Shown: positions 36,541 to 47,214 of the stretch, in pieces
How the letters are laid out: every line of letters starts with the position of its first letter
How positions within the stretch are numbered: the first letter of the stretch is position 1
NCBI GenBank assembly: GCA_010015805.1
Contig: ML978125.1
Coordinates: 2,170,001-2,234,000 of the forward strand
Source: Rhizodiscina lignyota
Taxonomy: Eukaryota > Ascomycota > Dothideomycetes > Aulographales > Rhizodiscinaceae
Reading direction: 5' to 3'
DNA: 64,000 nucleotides
Program-made: the position numbers and the translations under genes
The notes under the pieces: model-generated
The model's input: the letters and a program-made list of their open reading frames with translations, nothing else
The model's database searches: none
What the model was told of the DNA's origin: nothing

Positions 36541-37978
36541 ATGGTAAAGAGACCCCGACTAGAGGAATCTTCATTCTCCTTCCGCTCCGAGAAGGAGTTG
36601 ACATCCGCCCACTCAATTGAGGAGCAATGGCGGCCGCAGAAAAGGGACTTCAGCAAGGCCCTTGATTTCTTCCAGCTGTCATGTGCAACAATTTTTGTAA
36701 CTCTCGGTGTTCTGGTCTTTGTCGGAAGCATCTTGGGCACCTTCTTCTATTCGCGTGAAGTTGAGCCCAGCAATGGACCATACAATCTGGATCCGGAAGT
36801 CGAGTAAGGGCTACGCTGTCTGTCCTTGTAATTTACTGATTGATACAGTTATTTGTCGCACTTCGAAGGTCACCAAGACTGCGGAATCCATTCAACCGAG
36901 CTCTACACTCCTCCCGCACCAAGCCTCAGGAACAAACGGAAAAGCCTCTTCTGTGAATCCCGGGGTCGACTCCTCGACGCTCTCAGTGGAGGTGGGAGAC
37001 ATGGCTTTGATGCACCCTTCACGTCCAAAGGCAAGAACTCGTCGCATTCACTGTTGCCATTAGAATACTGACAAAATTGTGCCAGGCTGCCACTATCGCT
37101 GGTATTCGGCCGAAGAGATCTGCATGATCCTGGAACGATTCGACGGTGTCTTTTTCGTCGGTGATGATATGATGAAGCACATCTACGCCGCATTCAACAT
37201 CCTCCTGCGCGAAAACGTTGCCCTTGGCGGATTAGAACAATGGAGGATGGACGACAAACAGCGAGACGTGTGTCGGTGTAACTCGCAGTTTACGCACACA
37301 GATTGCTGGCAGTTTATGGTCTCAAGTAGTAGCACGGTCGAACAGCACGACCGGGAAGGCAGTCACAGTAGTCCATACCACTGCCAGAGTACGTTGCATT
37401 TCTCTAAGCCCAACTCCCGAGCCCAATTGAACGCCCTTGACGCCACTTTCTAACGAAGTTAGGGATCCCGCACTTCTTTCTCCCCATTTCCGGGTCGCCC
37501 GCGACAGAAGCGCATCGCCAGATGCTAACAGATCTCCTGAACAAGCACCACGACCACTACAACGCTGTTCCGATCATTCACAGCCTTAGCCTCAGCACTT
37601 CGCTCTCCTGGCCGACTGCGACTGCTTCCATGGACGAATGGCTTGCCGTGGCCGATGCATCAGGTCGTAATACGCCTTTTCTATGGATCGGCCCGACGGC
37701 GGCAGGCCACCTAAAACCTCCAGGGCAGATAATGAAAGAGGGTAACAATGCGCTGTGGCACTACACTTTGGAGATGTCTAGAGAAGCAAAGCAAAGGGGC
37801 ATGGACTTTCTCGGGCTGTACAATCTGACCATCCAGGCTGACAGCTGGGATGGAAGCCATTATGGAGCGAGAGTCTCCTTGGTGCAAGCTATGATGGTAA
37901 GCCCCCTAAAGCGTATGTAATGGGTAACTGATTTCTGTACAGGTCATCAATTGGCTTGCAAGAGTAGAGTCGACATGA
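36541..37978 (+). CDS. Membrane-anchored PC-esterase (SGNH-like) family protein
   Basis: Five exons (36541-36803, 36849-37030, 37086-37388, 37463-37896, 37943-37978) give 405 residues. Intron 2 is a GC-AG intron (AAAG|GCAAGA) with TACTGAC branch point. A short cytosolic tail, one transmembrane helix at about 44-66 and a luminal domain suggest a type II Golgi or plasma-membrane protein. The luminal part matches the PC-esterase/GDSL-like acyl-esterase family, which includes enzymes that O-acetylate or process glycans. The C-terminal DxxH dyad is present (Asp379, His382). The block-I motif reads VGDDMM at 172-177, with Asp175 where the catalytic Ser of GDS is expected. I recall that a fungal subfamily shares this, so activity is uncertain. 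Confidence 0.85.
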
Positions 37979-38094
37979 TAAATGGTTGGGTTTGGAATGA
38001 CATGAACAGCAATGGCAAAATATATATGGGGATCAAATCATGTATCATCAGATGGCTAGCTAGACGTCCAGAAACAGATCTCTATACCACGGAA

Positions 38095-38270
38095 CCACCA
38101 GTTTCCAGGTAGTGAACGAGACCTGTAACGACCTCTCTCTTCCGTGACAACGAGAATCAAATCTTCTCAGCCAGGCTGGACAAGCCACTCCCTGACAACC
38201 TCGAATGCAAATTTCACCGATGCGAGGCCTCTTAGAGGTGCGTGTCCAACTTGAATACAGTATCGCGGGG
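38095..38270 (+). repeat. Dispersed repeat family 1, copy C
   Basis: It aligns with copies A, B and D from CACCAGTTTCC through AACGAGAATCAAATCTTCTCAG and ACTCCCTGACAACCTCGAAT. It diverges near its start and lies directly next to family 2 copy 2. Confidence 0.7.
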
Positions 38271-38284
38271 ATTCATATGCTCGT

Positions 38285-38430
38285 TAGCTAATGCAGATTA
38301 TACACATTGAAGCTGCGTTGTAGATAAATGGTTTCTGGTATATATTTGATTGAACTTTCAGAGATGCTCTCGCTAGTGCTGAAGAACAAAATATGCTCTT
38401 ACTGCAGCCGTTAAGGTAATCGGACTCAAC
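38285..38430 (+). repeat. Dispersed repeat family 2, copy 2
   Basis: It matches 30030-30178, including GAGATGCTCTCGCT, GTGCTGAAGAACAA and CGGACTCAAC. It sits 15 bp after family 1 copy C, so the two families may be parts of one longer element. Confidence 0.7.
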
Positions 38431-38689
38431 CTGTGGAACTATTTCGTCACCCGCATGCTCCGCAGACTATTCGCTCGCTGAAAACTGGCTCCTTCGGAGA
38501 GATAATTACTGACTATTAAGATAATGTGTCAGGCCATCATGAATAGCCGTTGACAAGTACAAAAGGGTCTACCGCGCGAGAACCCACCCCATTGTAATTG
38601 CCCAATGGAACAAGGCCACAATCCCAATATTTTAATAAGAAAGCCCGACGCCACGCAATGCCAAACAAATTATTTCATTATCCAACTCG

Positions 38690-39534
38690 TCATCTGTCCA
38701 TAAGCTCAACAGGTGGTCTTGCCGTATGCAGAAATGGCTTCTTGTCCACCTCCATAGGTGTCAAATCTCCCGGACTGATCGTCGTATCCTCCACCGAGAT
38801 TGCTGGCAGATCGGGGCTGTGCCCATGATGCTGCGGATGATATACGATCGTCGTGCTTCCGCTCCGTTGCCGTGGAGGGCTTGACGTCCTCTCATCAGCC
38901 GGAGAATCCGCCATTTCGCTATCTTCGTCCGGCGCCCTCCGTGCCGTCAACCTCGACAGCGCATGCGACAAGTCTTCTGCATGCACGTCCTTGTTCGGCG
39001 GGCCCTCGTTGCGCATCTCCCATCCTGCGGGCGGGCTCGGTGGCGGACTGATGAAGAACAGTTTGTCTGATTTCGGAGCTTGCAGATGCTGGTCAGTGGG
39101 CTCTAGTGGTGTCGGTACGCCGAAGTACACGCGGATCCGGCAGCCCATGAGCGTCTCGCCATCGAGCTTCTGCCGTATGGCAATGGCGGACTCGATAGAG
39201 GGAAATGCGACGATGATGCGGCGGAAGGACTTGAGAGGTACAAAGTGAAGAATTGGTTCGGGACAGTGGGTGGCGAGAAGGTCCCGGATCGTCTGGAGGG
39301 AGGTTGGGTGGAAGATTGAAGGTTCTTGGAGATTCTGTGGCGATGTTAGTTTTCGGTCGAAAATGGCACACTTTTGAATGTACTCACGGTTATGAGGAGA
39401 GTATTTGACGGCGGAGCAGGTTGGATTAAGCCCGGGAGGTCGGAGAGGTCGAGTGAACCGGGTGGTGATTGTCTCGTTGAGGGTCTCGCGTCCGACATCT
39501 TGAGAGCCTTTGGTCTTAGCGCAACTGTTGCCAT
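38690..39534 (-). CDS. rcn1: Calcipressin (calcineurin regulator RCN1)
   Basis: Two exons (39388-39534 and 38690-39334; 53-bp intron) give 263 residues. Calcipressins bind and tune the phosphatase calcineurin. Visible are an N-terminal RRM-like domain (NTLLITVSTF is intron-interrupted; FVPLKSFRRIIVAFPSIESA; CRIRVYFG), then the hallmark SP motif FFISPPPSPPAGWE. A Ser/Pro-rich tail follows, with PAISVE near residue 235 resembling a PxIxIT calcineurin-docking site. The start at 39534 is the first ATG; a second ATG twelve codons in (39498) is an alternative. The identification rests on the ISPPxSPPxGW motif and is secure. Confidence 0.94.
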
Positions 39535-40280
39535 TGTTTCCGGATTAGCAGGACGTTTGGATTAGAGATTTGGAGGAAGAGATGATGTACCAGAAGATCA
39601 GAGGCAACTGCTCGGAATTTATGTATGTTGTTTGCAGAGTTTCTCTCCGTGACGTTTGCGGCGCATACGGCCTGGGTACGCGTGCCTCGCGTCCAATGAG
39701 ATGGAGAGGGGCGCAGTCGACGCTTAGTAGGTGGTGGACGACCGAACCTTCTCGCTCCTGGCCGAGACTCAACACAGCCTTCCAACCCCTTCCCAAATTT
39801 CAACTCTCTCACGTCGCATTGGCAGCAGTGTTGCGATTTGGCACGAGCTTATGGATACAGCAGTCAGTCCGGCGGCTCCGGCCCGGACCATTTTTCCCTA
39901 TTTCGCAAAGTGTACGGACCGCTCGTTTCGGCGCCATGCGAATGGAGTGCTTTCAACGTATTGCCCCTACGGAGGCGCAGTGTCTTCAGCCATCGTAACG
40001 CGCAAACATTGCAATTGTTTTGATATCTACTTGGCGCGGAAACGCGATGCGAAACACTTTTTCAGCCACGGATGGACTGGTGCGAAGAGTCTATGAACTG
40101 CCGTCACGCCGTGAACTGCGTCTCGTGGCGCTGTCTTGGTCGTGTACGAAGTCCACCTCCCTGGGCGATCCGTAAATGAGCCTGAAGGCTGACTTTGGAC
40201 AATGGCATGTCTTCGTATCTCCGCATTCGCTAATTCTACGACTCCTTTGGTTTCCTTCAAAGCAAAGGAAGGACGATCTG
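39535..40280. other. Promoter region of calcipressin gene
   Basis: A 746-bp GC-rich interval upstream of calcipressin and downstream of the GNAT gene. Overlapping plus-strand frames up to 142 codons (39570-40096) have no supported start or similarity and were not accepted. Confidence 0.45.
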
Positions 40281-40835
40281 TCAGCAGCGTTCCCTATTCC
40301 GCAACAAATCTTGAAGGACCAACCTGTTGGACGCCGCCCACTGGTCAAGATTGCAGCTAAGGAATCTTGTCCCTTCGAGCGGCGTATCATAATACGGCTC
40401 GGTATCCACAAAGCCAAACTGCTTGTACAGACTAACCGCAGCACTCATACGTGGCAGAGTGTCTAGCTTCATTTCTCGATATCCTAATTGCCTGGCGGCA
40501 TCAAAAGCCGCTGCAATTAGGGCTCTACCGATGCCTAATCCTCGACCGCTCGGGGTAGTGTATAGCCTCTTTGCTTCGCAGCACTCATCTGAGCCCAGCC
40601 ACCGGACCGCCATACACCCCACAGCTTCTCCACCAGTCCTTCGCGCGATCAAAAGCTCTCCTCCCCGTGCCGGAGAATATTTGCCTGGCAGACTTGCTAG
40701 CTCCGTTGCGAAATCCTGAAAGCCAAGGTCCAGTGCAATCCATTCTGCATAAGCTGTGAAGAGCTGTGCCACGTCTTCGATGTCTTTAGCGGATCGAGCA
40801 GGCGAAATCATAAAAGAGGCGTCGCCCATGTTCAT
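40281..40835 (-). CDS. GNAT-family N-acetyltransferase
   Basis: A single exon of 184 residues. The frame opens two codons earlier at a GTG, and I start at ATG 40835 (MNMGDASFMISPARS). The GNAT fold is plain: an N-terminal helix pair, a strand with AVGCMAVRWL, the acetyl-CoA loop PSGRGLGIGRALIAAA (Q/RxxGxG/A type) at about 92-107, and the C-terminal strand/helix YKQFGFVDTEPYY. The substrate is unknown; small stand-alone members often acetylate amines or amino-acid-like toxins. Confidence 0.9.
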   Translation of the reverse strand: MNMGDASFMISPARSAKDIEDVAQLFTAYAEWIALDLGFQDFATELASLPGKYSPARGGELLIARRTGGEAVGCMAVRWLGSDECCEAKRLYTTPSGRGLGIGRALIAAAFDAARQLGYREMKLDTLPRMSAAVSLYKQFGFVDTEPYYDTPLEGTRFLSCNLDQWAASNRLVLQDLLRNRERC

Positions 40836-41292
40836 CTGCACAAGGTTATGGCTTGAACCTCAGTCTTCCTTTCCAAGGGGGGTCATTGTACCAACTTTCA
40901 AATCCCGCTCTCAAACTGGTCCCCTTTTCTCCAGCCTTTAAGATCTCTCTTGAACTGACTTCCAACCTTCGTCAACCAAATTAATTAAATTTTTTTAATT
41001 CACTGGCAATAACTCATGTAACGTTGAATTGGTCTTCAAGTTAGTCATAGTTCGGGGTGACTCGGTAGCGGCACGTGACCTATTCTCCCCTGACTCAAAT
41101 CTGGGCTAATGAGGAGGCGATCCCGTCCACAGACGGGTAGTAGCATATGTCTTCTTTTGCGTATTTATCTTGCAGACATGACTTTGTTCAGCTAACAAGC
41201 TTCAGTATCTACAATTCAGGTGCATTGTCGCTGCATCCATCTCCACTTCTTGACTATCTCGAGCGTGACGCGTTAAAACTCTGAGATCTGTT
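40836..41292. other. Intergenic
   Basis: A 457-bp interval with an AT-rich patch (40978-41005, TTAATTAAATTTTTTTAATT) and an isolated CACGTG at 41072. It is the likely promoter of the GNAT gene. Confidence 0.45.
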
Positions 41293-41957
41293 CTATGTCC
41301 TCCGCAGCTTCGCTCGCGGTGCTTTGTCGTTGTTGCTCGAGAACGATGCGTTAACCTCGGGCGTGGTCTGTTGCATGTCCTCCGCAACTTCATCCATACT
41401 GCCCGATAGAGCGAACTTACTTGGTAGTCTTGGGGGGACGTCGAGCAAGGTCGCAAGGTGTCGTAGGGTGTTGATATTGAAACAAAAGGAAGAAATGATC
41501 TGCGGATAGAGATCGAAAGCGATGTCGTTCGTTGGGACTCGCGGAGCGTCAAGTGAGGAGGGCACGCTAGGTAGCGACACTGGAAGGGACGAACTTCTTC
41601 TCACCCTCACCTCATGGGCTTTAATCACACCTGCAACAAGCAACTCTTTCATGGGAACATGAACCTTAATGTTACATGAAGGCTGAAGTCATCAAATGGA
41701 AGTGAGGCGTTGAAGTCCTCGATACCTTCGAATGATCCCAAAAACTGTAAACATATAAACGGAGCTCTATCCTGGAACGAGAGCGTCTGGCCGTATCGTA
41801 TTTCTAATGATGGAAGAATAGTGACGTTATAAGCGACATGCATTTCGCAAAGTCGTACAGCCTACTGAAAGGGACTCCGTGCTGCATCGAACAGATCCTT
41901 CCAGCTCAGGCCGCCTTTCGTTTCATCACCGCAAAGAAGTAAAGGGATTAGGCTCAT
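41293..41957 (-). CDS. Doubtful small gene (180 aa model)
   Basis: A three-exon model (41866-41957, 41726-41786, 41293-41682) is internally consistent in phase, with introns of 79 and 43 bp using GTAGGC/CCAG and GTATCG/TTCAG. The product begins MSLIPLLLCGDETKGGLSWK. Its last exon carries VPMKELLVAGVIKAHEVRVR and FCFNINTLRHLATLLDVPP. I recognise no family, the donors are weak, and the second intron is very short. It may be a gene relic. Confidence 0.3.
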
Positions 41958-42365
41958 ATTTATGCATGGCCATATTCCAGCACAATTTAAATATTGGCAA
42001 TCAATAGAAATTTGTGTAATTATCGATTTGAGGAAGCTGTGGAAAATGCTGGCTGAGTTCAGGGGTACACATGTGAAATGCGCTATGATTGATTAGGGCT
42101 AGCCTCCTTTCCGCATATCTCTTGGCGGTCATCCTGCGGGATGTTGGTGGAATGGCTTCATCTGCCTAATTCCACTCAGCGCAGATGAAGCGGAAGTCAT
42201 TGAAAATCCATCAGATTTCGCCGAGGAAATGCGAGCCTTTCTTTTGGCATGACTTCGTCTCTTTCCCTTTGCTTTGAAGCAGCCATTCCAGCATGCTGCC
42301 TAGAATAGGGAACAACTTCCGGTGACCTTTTCCAATCCTTGAAGACGGTGCTCGGACTGGACACA
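41958..42365. other. Divergent intergenic region
   Basis: A 408-bp AT-richer interval upstream of the SNF2 gene. Nothing specific was seen. Confidence 0.45.
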
Positions 42366-45300
42366 ATGGATCTTTCCACACCTTCTCCGTGTCTTTCCAC
42401 TTCTGAGAGCATAGGCGTTTCTTTCTCACAAAATGGGGATGATGATCTGACGCCTGCCTCAACTCCAACGGGAATATTCCTGAACGACAACAAGATTAGC
42501 CCTATTGGAACCGAGCCTGCTCTTCCAAGCTCTTGGGATATCGACGATCTCATAGCATTGGGTTGTCTGGTCGTGGATCTGAAGCCTGTTGGTCTTCCTA
42601 CTCCAAGGTCACCTTCCGAGGCTAGACCGATCCCGCTTCAGGCTCTTTCTGGTTTCGAAATCCATCCTCAGGTATTGGCGAACCTTACAATTTTGATCAA
42701 TGCAAATTGGATTTTTGTATACTCCAAGATTATTCCGGATCCAGAGAAAGCTATTCTGTATGTTTATATGCTTCCGCAAGATGTCGGCCGAACTCGTGTG
42801 GAGCGCTCGACCAAGATGCGACAGAATCAAGTTGCGCTGGAACAGCTTCTTGTACACATTGACGTCTCTCCTGAGGCCTGGAATGGCTCCTACGAAAAGT
42901 CTAAACAACAAGTTTTTGACACTAACGCAACGCCGGAAGAGGCATCCTTGTTCTACATTTACAACACCCTACCGTCGCCATCGCCGTCGCCATCAAAAGT
43001 TGCTGATCGATATACCCGAGCTGCCATTCAGGGCTTACTTGAAAACAATGAAGTTTTCAAAGGTCTGAAGACAATGCTTTATCCATACCAAGGTCGATCG
43101 GCAGCTCTAATGCTACAACGAGAAACTGCACCAGAGCTTACGCTGGATCCTCGCCTGGAGCTTCGAGAGTCACCGACCGGACAGATGTTCTACTATGGGC
43201 CTCGCCATGCGACGTTCTTGAAACATCCTCGCATGTACGATTCTGTCAGGGGTGGCATCCTGTCCGAGACTATGGGCCTAGGGTAGGTCAAGAGAGTTTT
43301 CCTCTTGTTGGATATCCACTAATTTTTATCTAGCAAGACTATCATATGCCTAGCAGTTATAGTAGCTACGAAGGGTCATTTGCCAAAGACTCCACCGCAA
43401 TATCTGGACCGAACAAAGGAACGGCCTCGCGTGGGAAGTCTAATGCAGATGGCTATTGCTACTGCCAATAGGCACTCCCTACCAGCCCGGACATACTTTG
43501 AACGAGTACGCGACGAGACTGGTGAAGATTACGCAACATGCATTGATGCAATCTCCGCAACCCCCCAACAATATTCTATACGAGTTGTTCCTGCACGATG
43601 GAATCGAAAGACTAGCATGCCGGAACCGAAGATTGTGACGCTATGTAGTGGTACGATTGTCGTCGTACCTCGCAATCTTGTTCACCAATGGGAGCTGGAA
43701 ATCAGAAAGCATGTTGTAGGCGGTCCTTCCGGGCTCCATGTTCTTGTCATGAATGATCCTGCTCAACGCTTACCTGCCGCGTCTGAATTGCTCAAATATG
43801 ACGTCGTTCTTTTCAGCAAGCAGTGCTTTGAGAAGGAGATCCACGATGGCACGGATAAGCTTGGCCGGCGGACTGCCTCAGGCGCAGCATTGACATGCCG
43901 CTGCCCCTATATCGGTGCATCAAGGATACGTGATTGCACCTGCCTTCGCGAGGATAATATTTATTCTTCACCGCTGAAGGAGCTGCATTGGCTAAGGATC
44001 ATCATTGACGAAGGTCACACGTTTTCGTCGCGGACTTCGAATGCTGTTCGAGTGGCCAACCAGCTCGTGCGAGCCGAGCGGAGATGGATCGTTAGCGGAA
44101 CTCCTGCACGTAATCGGTTGTTCGGCGTGGAAGTAGACGTTGGTTCGGAGACCTCCAGCAAAGACTTGACTGCGCCTATCTTGGAAGCTGCTTCGCCGTC
44201 GGGTATCGAATTGGATGAAGCTGTTTTCGCGCCACATGCGATTCCCGCTGATGAAGATGACAGCCGATTAGTCAGAGAGATTGCACTTCATAAGAGGAAG
44301 CGCTATAATAAGGAGGAGGAAATGAAAGGCCCTGCCGAAAGCATCGGGCAGCTTGCAAGTGGTTTTCTGAAGGTCCGACCATGGGCTGCTTCTGAATTCG
44401 ACAGCGAGAAGGCGGATTGGGATGAGCATGTATTCCGGCACGATCGCTTCCACGCTAAGACCTACAGTGCTTTCTCTACCTCTTTGCGACGCACGTTGGA
44501 ATCTCTAGTCGTAAAGACACGGCCAGAGGATGTCGAGAGAGATATTGTACTGCCGCCCCTCCACCACCGTGTCGTGTATCTGGAGCCGTCATTCTACGAT
44601 AAGCTGACTGTGAACCTGTTCCACTTGTTCTTCACCTCAAACGCTATTCTATGCGAACGTACTGATGAGGATTATCTCTTCCATCAGAAGAATCGTAAGC
44701 ATCGAAATACCCTCATCGCCAACTTGAGGCACAGCAATTTCTTCTGGACCGGGTTTGAGGAAGATCATGTCAAAGGGGCCATCAAAGCTGGTGAAGAGTA
44801 TCTGAAGAAAGAAAATACGAACTGTTCGTTGGAGGACCGACAGCTCCTGCAACGGTGCTTGGATTTCGCACAATTCGTTGACAAGTGCAACGGGTGGAAA
44901 GCATTGAGCAAGTCTCATGAGCTTGGCCTCTTTGTTGACGATTGGCCTGATAAGTCTAGCCAGGCATGGTCATTACCTGGCTCAGACTACCCAGCCATGA
45001 TTGGAGTGACGCAATTGCTGCGAGCTCAGTCTCGTGTAAACTCTCAGGTTCTCGAGGAAGATCCTTTTGAGGGCTTGGAAGCTCTTGGCGTCGCTGCAAC
45101 GATGCAGGCACTTGTGACGGAAGATGAAGCTGTCAAAGGAAAGAAGAAACAACAGACAGATGAGCCGACACTGAAGAAAGGCATACCGACTTCAAGTCTC
45201 CTTTTCGAGACCAGTAGTGCGAAACGTCACCACCAAGGCTCACCTACGAAAGCAAATCCAAACAAAAGGAAGAGGTCATCCGAGACTTCCGAAAATACAC

Positions 45301-46232
45301 AGGCGAATCAAACTCCGGTCATAGCGACTCCGAAACCCCAGCGAAAACGTAAGTTGTCAGGAGCGGATCGACTTTCGATTCCAGTGGATTCACCCATAAG
45401 AAAGGCTTCGCTCATTGGGACAACCTCTTCAAAGCTTAGCTACCTGCTTGAGCAGATTCTGAAATACCACCATAACGAGAAAATCCTTATTTTCTACGAT
45501 TGGGACAACACCGCATACTACGTCGCACAGTGTCTAGAGCTTCTACACATTACACATCTTATCTACGCCAAATCACTCCCTAGCGAGCGTCGTTCCCGTT
45601 ATATCGTTGCTTTCGACGAGAATCCGCGGATCCGGGTGCTCCTCATGGACGTACGCTGCGGCGCGGAGGGGCTTAATGTCAACAAAGCATCTCGCGTCTT
45701 CTTCATTAATCCCTGCTGTCGACCAAATATCGAAGCTCAAGCCATCAAGCGTTCACACCGAATCGGTCAAACGAAGCCCGTCCATGTCGAGACACTGATC
45801 TTGAAAGGCACAGTGGAAGAAGCAATGTTCAAACGTGCTAAAGCCATGACTGAAACCGAACATCGGAATGCTACGGAACTGCAGGATGATACGAAGATTG
45901 CGAGTATTCTCCAGAACTCGCAAAGTCTACCAGTCGGCGTGGAGGATCTTCATCGCGAAAGGAAGATGGCTGCTCTTGGCCTTCCGCAGCAGATATTTGG
46001 CCGAGAGGGACGAGGGAATAATAAGATTAAAGGCATCGACGTCGAACCTGCAGGCAAGGATGGAGATGACCGCCCAAAGAAGAAGCGAAAGACGAAGAAA
46101 GCGACAGACGAGCATGAGATAGTGGCCCCAAGCACACCGGTCGGGAAGTTTGTTGGTGTATTTCTGCCGACGTCAGTGGCTGAGCCAGCACTACCACAAC
46201 CAGCCAGACCTAGCATATTTGGTGGTGGATAA
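42366..46232 (+). CDS. SNF2-family helicase-like ATPase
   Basis: Two exons (42366-43282 and 43334-46232; 51-bp intron placed inside the Walker A motif) give 1271 residues. ATG 42366 is the first in the frame, which otherwise opens at a TTG. Helicase motifs: I (ETMGLGKT, Lys306), II (DEGH, 530-533), III (SGTPARN, 559-565), then the C-terminal lobe at about 1020-1135 with RVLLMDVRCGAEGLN and motif VI (IKRSHRIGQTKPVHV). A Cys-rich CRCPYIGASRIRDCTC stretch lies between motifs Ia and II. About 450 residues of insertion separate the lobes, with basic NLS-like runs, and no RING finger is visible, unlike Rad5/HLTF. It is probably a nuclear chromatin or DNA-repair translocase. Confidence 0.92.
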
Positions 46233-46664
46233 AGAGGCAGATGCTACATGTTGCATGTTGCATGGCAGGCTTAACATGAACTGTGATTATAGAATACTGT
46301 ATTCAAAGAATAAGAGATACCCCTGGATTGAGACGATTAAAATGAACAGTCGTTGGAATGCCGAAGATAATGCTGGTCTCTAAAAATGCGCAGAGTCTTC
46401 TCCAGTGTCCAGAGTGTCTGGAGAATGGTTAGAAAGGCTCGCATGTGATTGGTTGTGCTGTTTCTCGATCGGGACTGAAGTTCTCCGCAAAATACTTGCT
46501 CCGTTCCGGCACGCGCTCTGAACCCTAGCTACAAAGCTTCAACTTCCATCTTTTCCTCAACCTTCTCAGCTTCATAACTCTCAATTCGCGCGTGAATCTA
46601 CCTCCGCTCAAACACACCGAAAGCTCAACACATCTCGTACCGCAAAATCGCCAATACCGCCATC
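46233..46664. other. Intergenic, SmD1 promoter
   Basis: A 432-bp interval holding the SNF2 gene terminator and the CT-rich leader of the SmD1 gene (46530-46660). Confidence 0.5.
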
Positions 46665-47214
46665 ATGAAGCTCGTTAGGTAAGCATTTCCCCTTGCATGC
46701 GCCTCAAGAGAAACGCTAAGCTCGTCTTCGCTCTCAAGGCCTCCGTCGCGCGACAATTTGCTGACGGCGCATTGTTTTTATGTAGGTTCTTGATGAAGTG
46801 TGCGCATGAGACAGTGTCGATCGAGTTGAAGAATGGTGAGAGACATCCGTCCTATTCTCTGCTGAAGGACAAATACATCTAACCTATATCTAAACACTAG
46901 GCTCCGTCGTCCACGGCACCATCGTCTCCGTCACTCCGCAAATGAACACGATCCTGCAGAAGGTTAAGGTGACATACAAGGCTGGCAAAACCAGTCAGAT
47001 GGATACCCTCAGCATTCGTGGCAGCCAGATCCGATACATCGTCCTGCCGGAGAACATGCAGCTCGACTCGCTTCTGATCGATGACGCGCCGAAGCCGAAG
47101 AACAAGGCGAGGAAGGAGGTTGCTGATCGTGGTGGACGCGGCGGTCGTGGTCGTGGTGGTCCTCGCGGTGGTGGTGGTAGAGGCCGGGGCAGAGGCAGAG
47201 GTCGTGGTTTCTAG
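46665..47214 (+). CDS. smd1: Small nuclear ribonucleoprotein SmD1
   Basis: Three exons (46665-46678, 46786-46835, 46901-47214; introns 107 and 65 bp) give 125 residues. The first exon has only 14 bases (MKLVR). The Sm1 motif ([24 protein letters not shown] split by an intron) and Sm2 motif (IRGSQIRYIVLPE) are both clear. The C-terminal tail is a run of RG/GRG repeats, the known site of symmetric arginine methylation. SmD1 is a core ring protein of U1, U2, U4 and U5 snRNPs. Confidence 0.97.

Larger units (their letters stand above)
37979..38689. other. Intergenic with two adjacent repeats
   Basis: A 711-bp interval between convergent genes, largely filled by family 1 copy C and family 2 copy 2. 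No gene was seen. Confidence 0.55.

Noticed and set aside
39570-40096. Overlapping plus-strand frames of 121-142 codons between calcipressin and GNAT genes
   Set aside because: The longer frame reads as composition-biased noise, the other opens with GTG, and the region looks like a pyrimidine-rich promoter.
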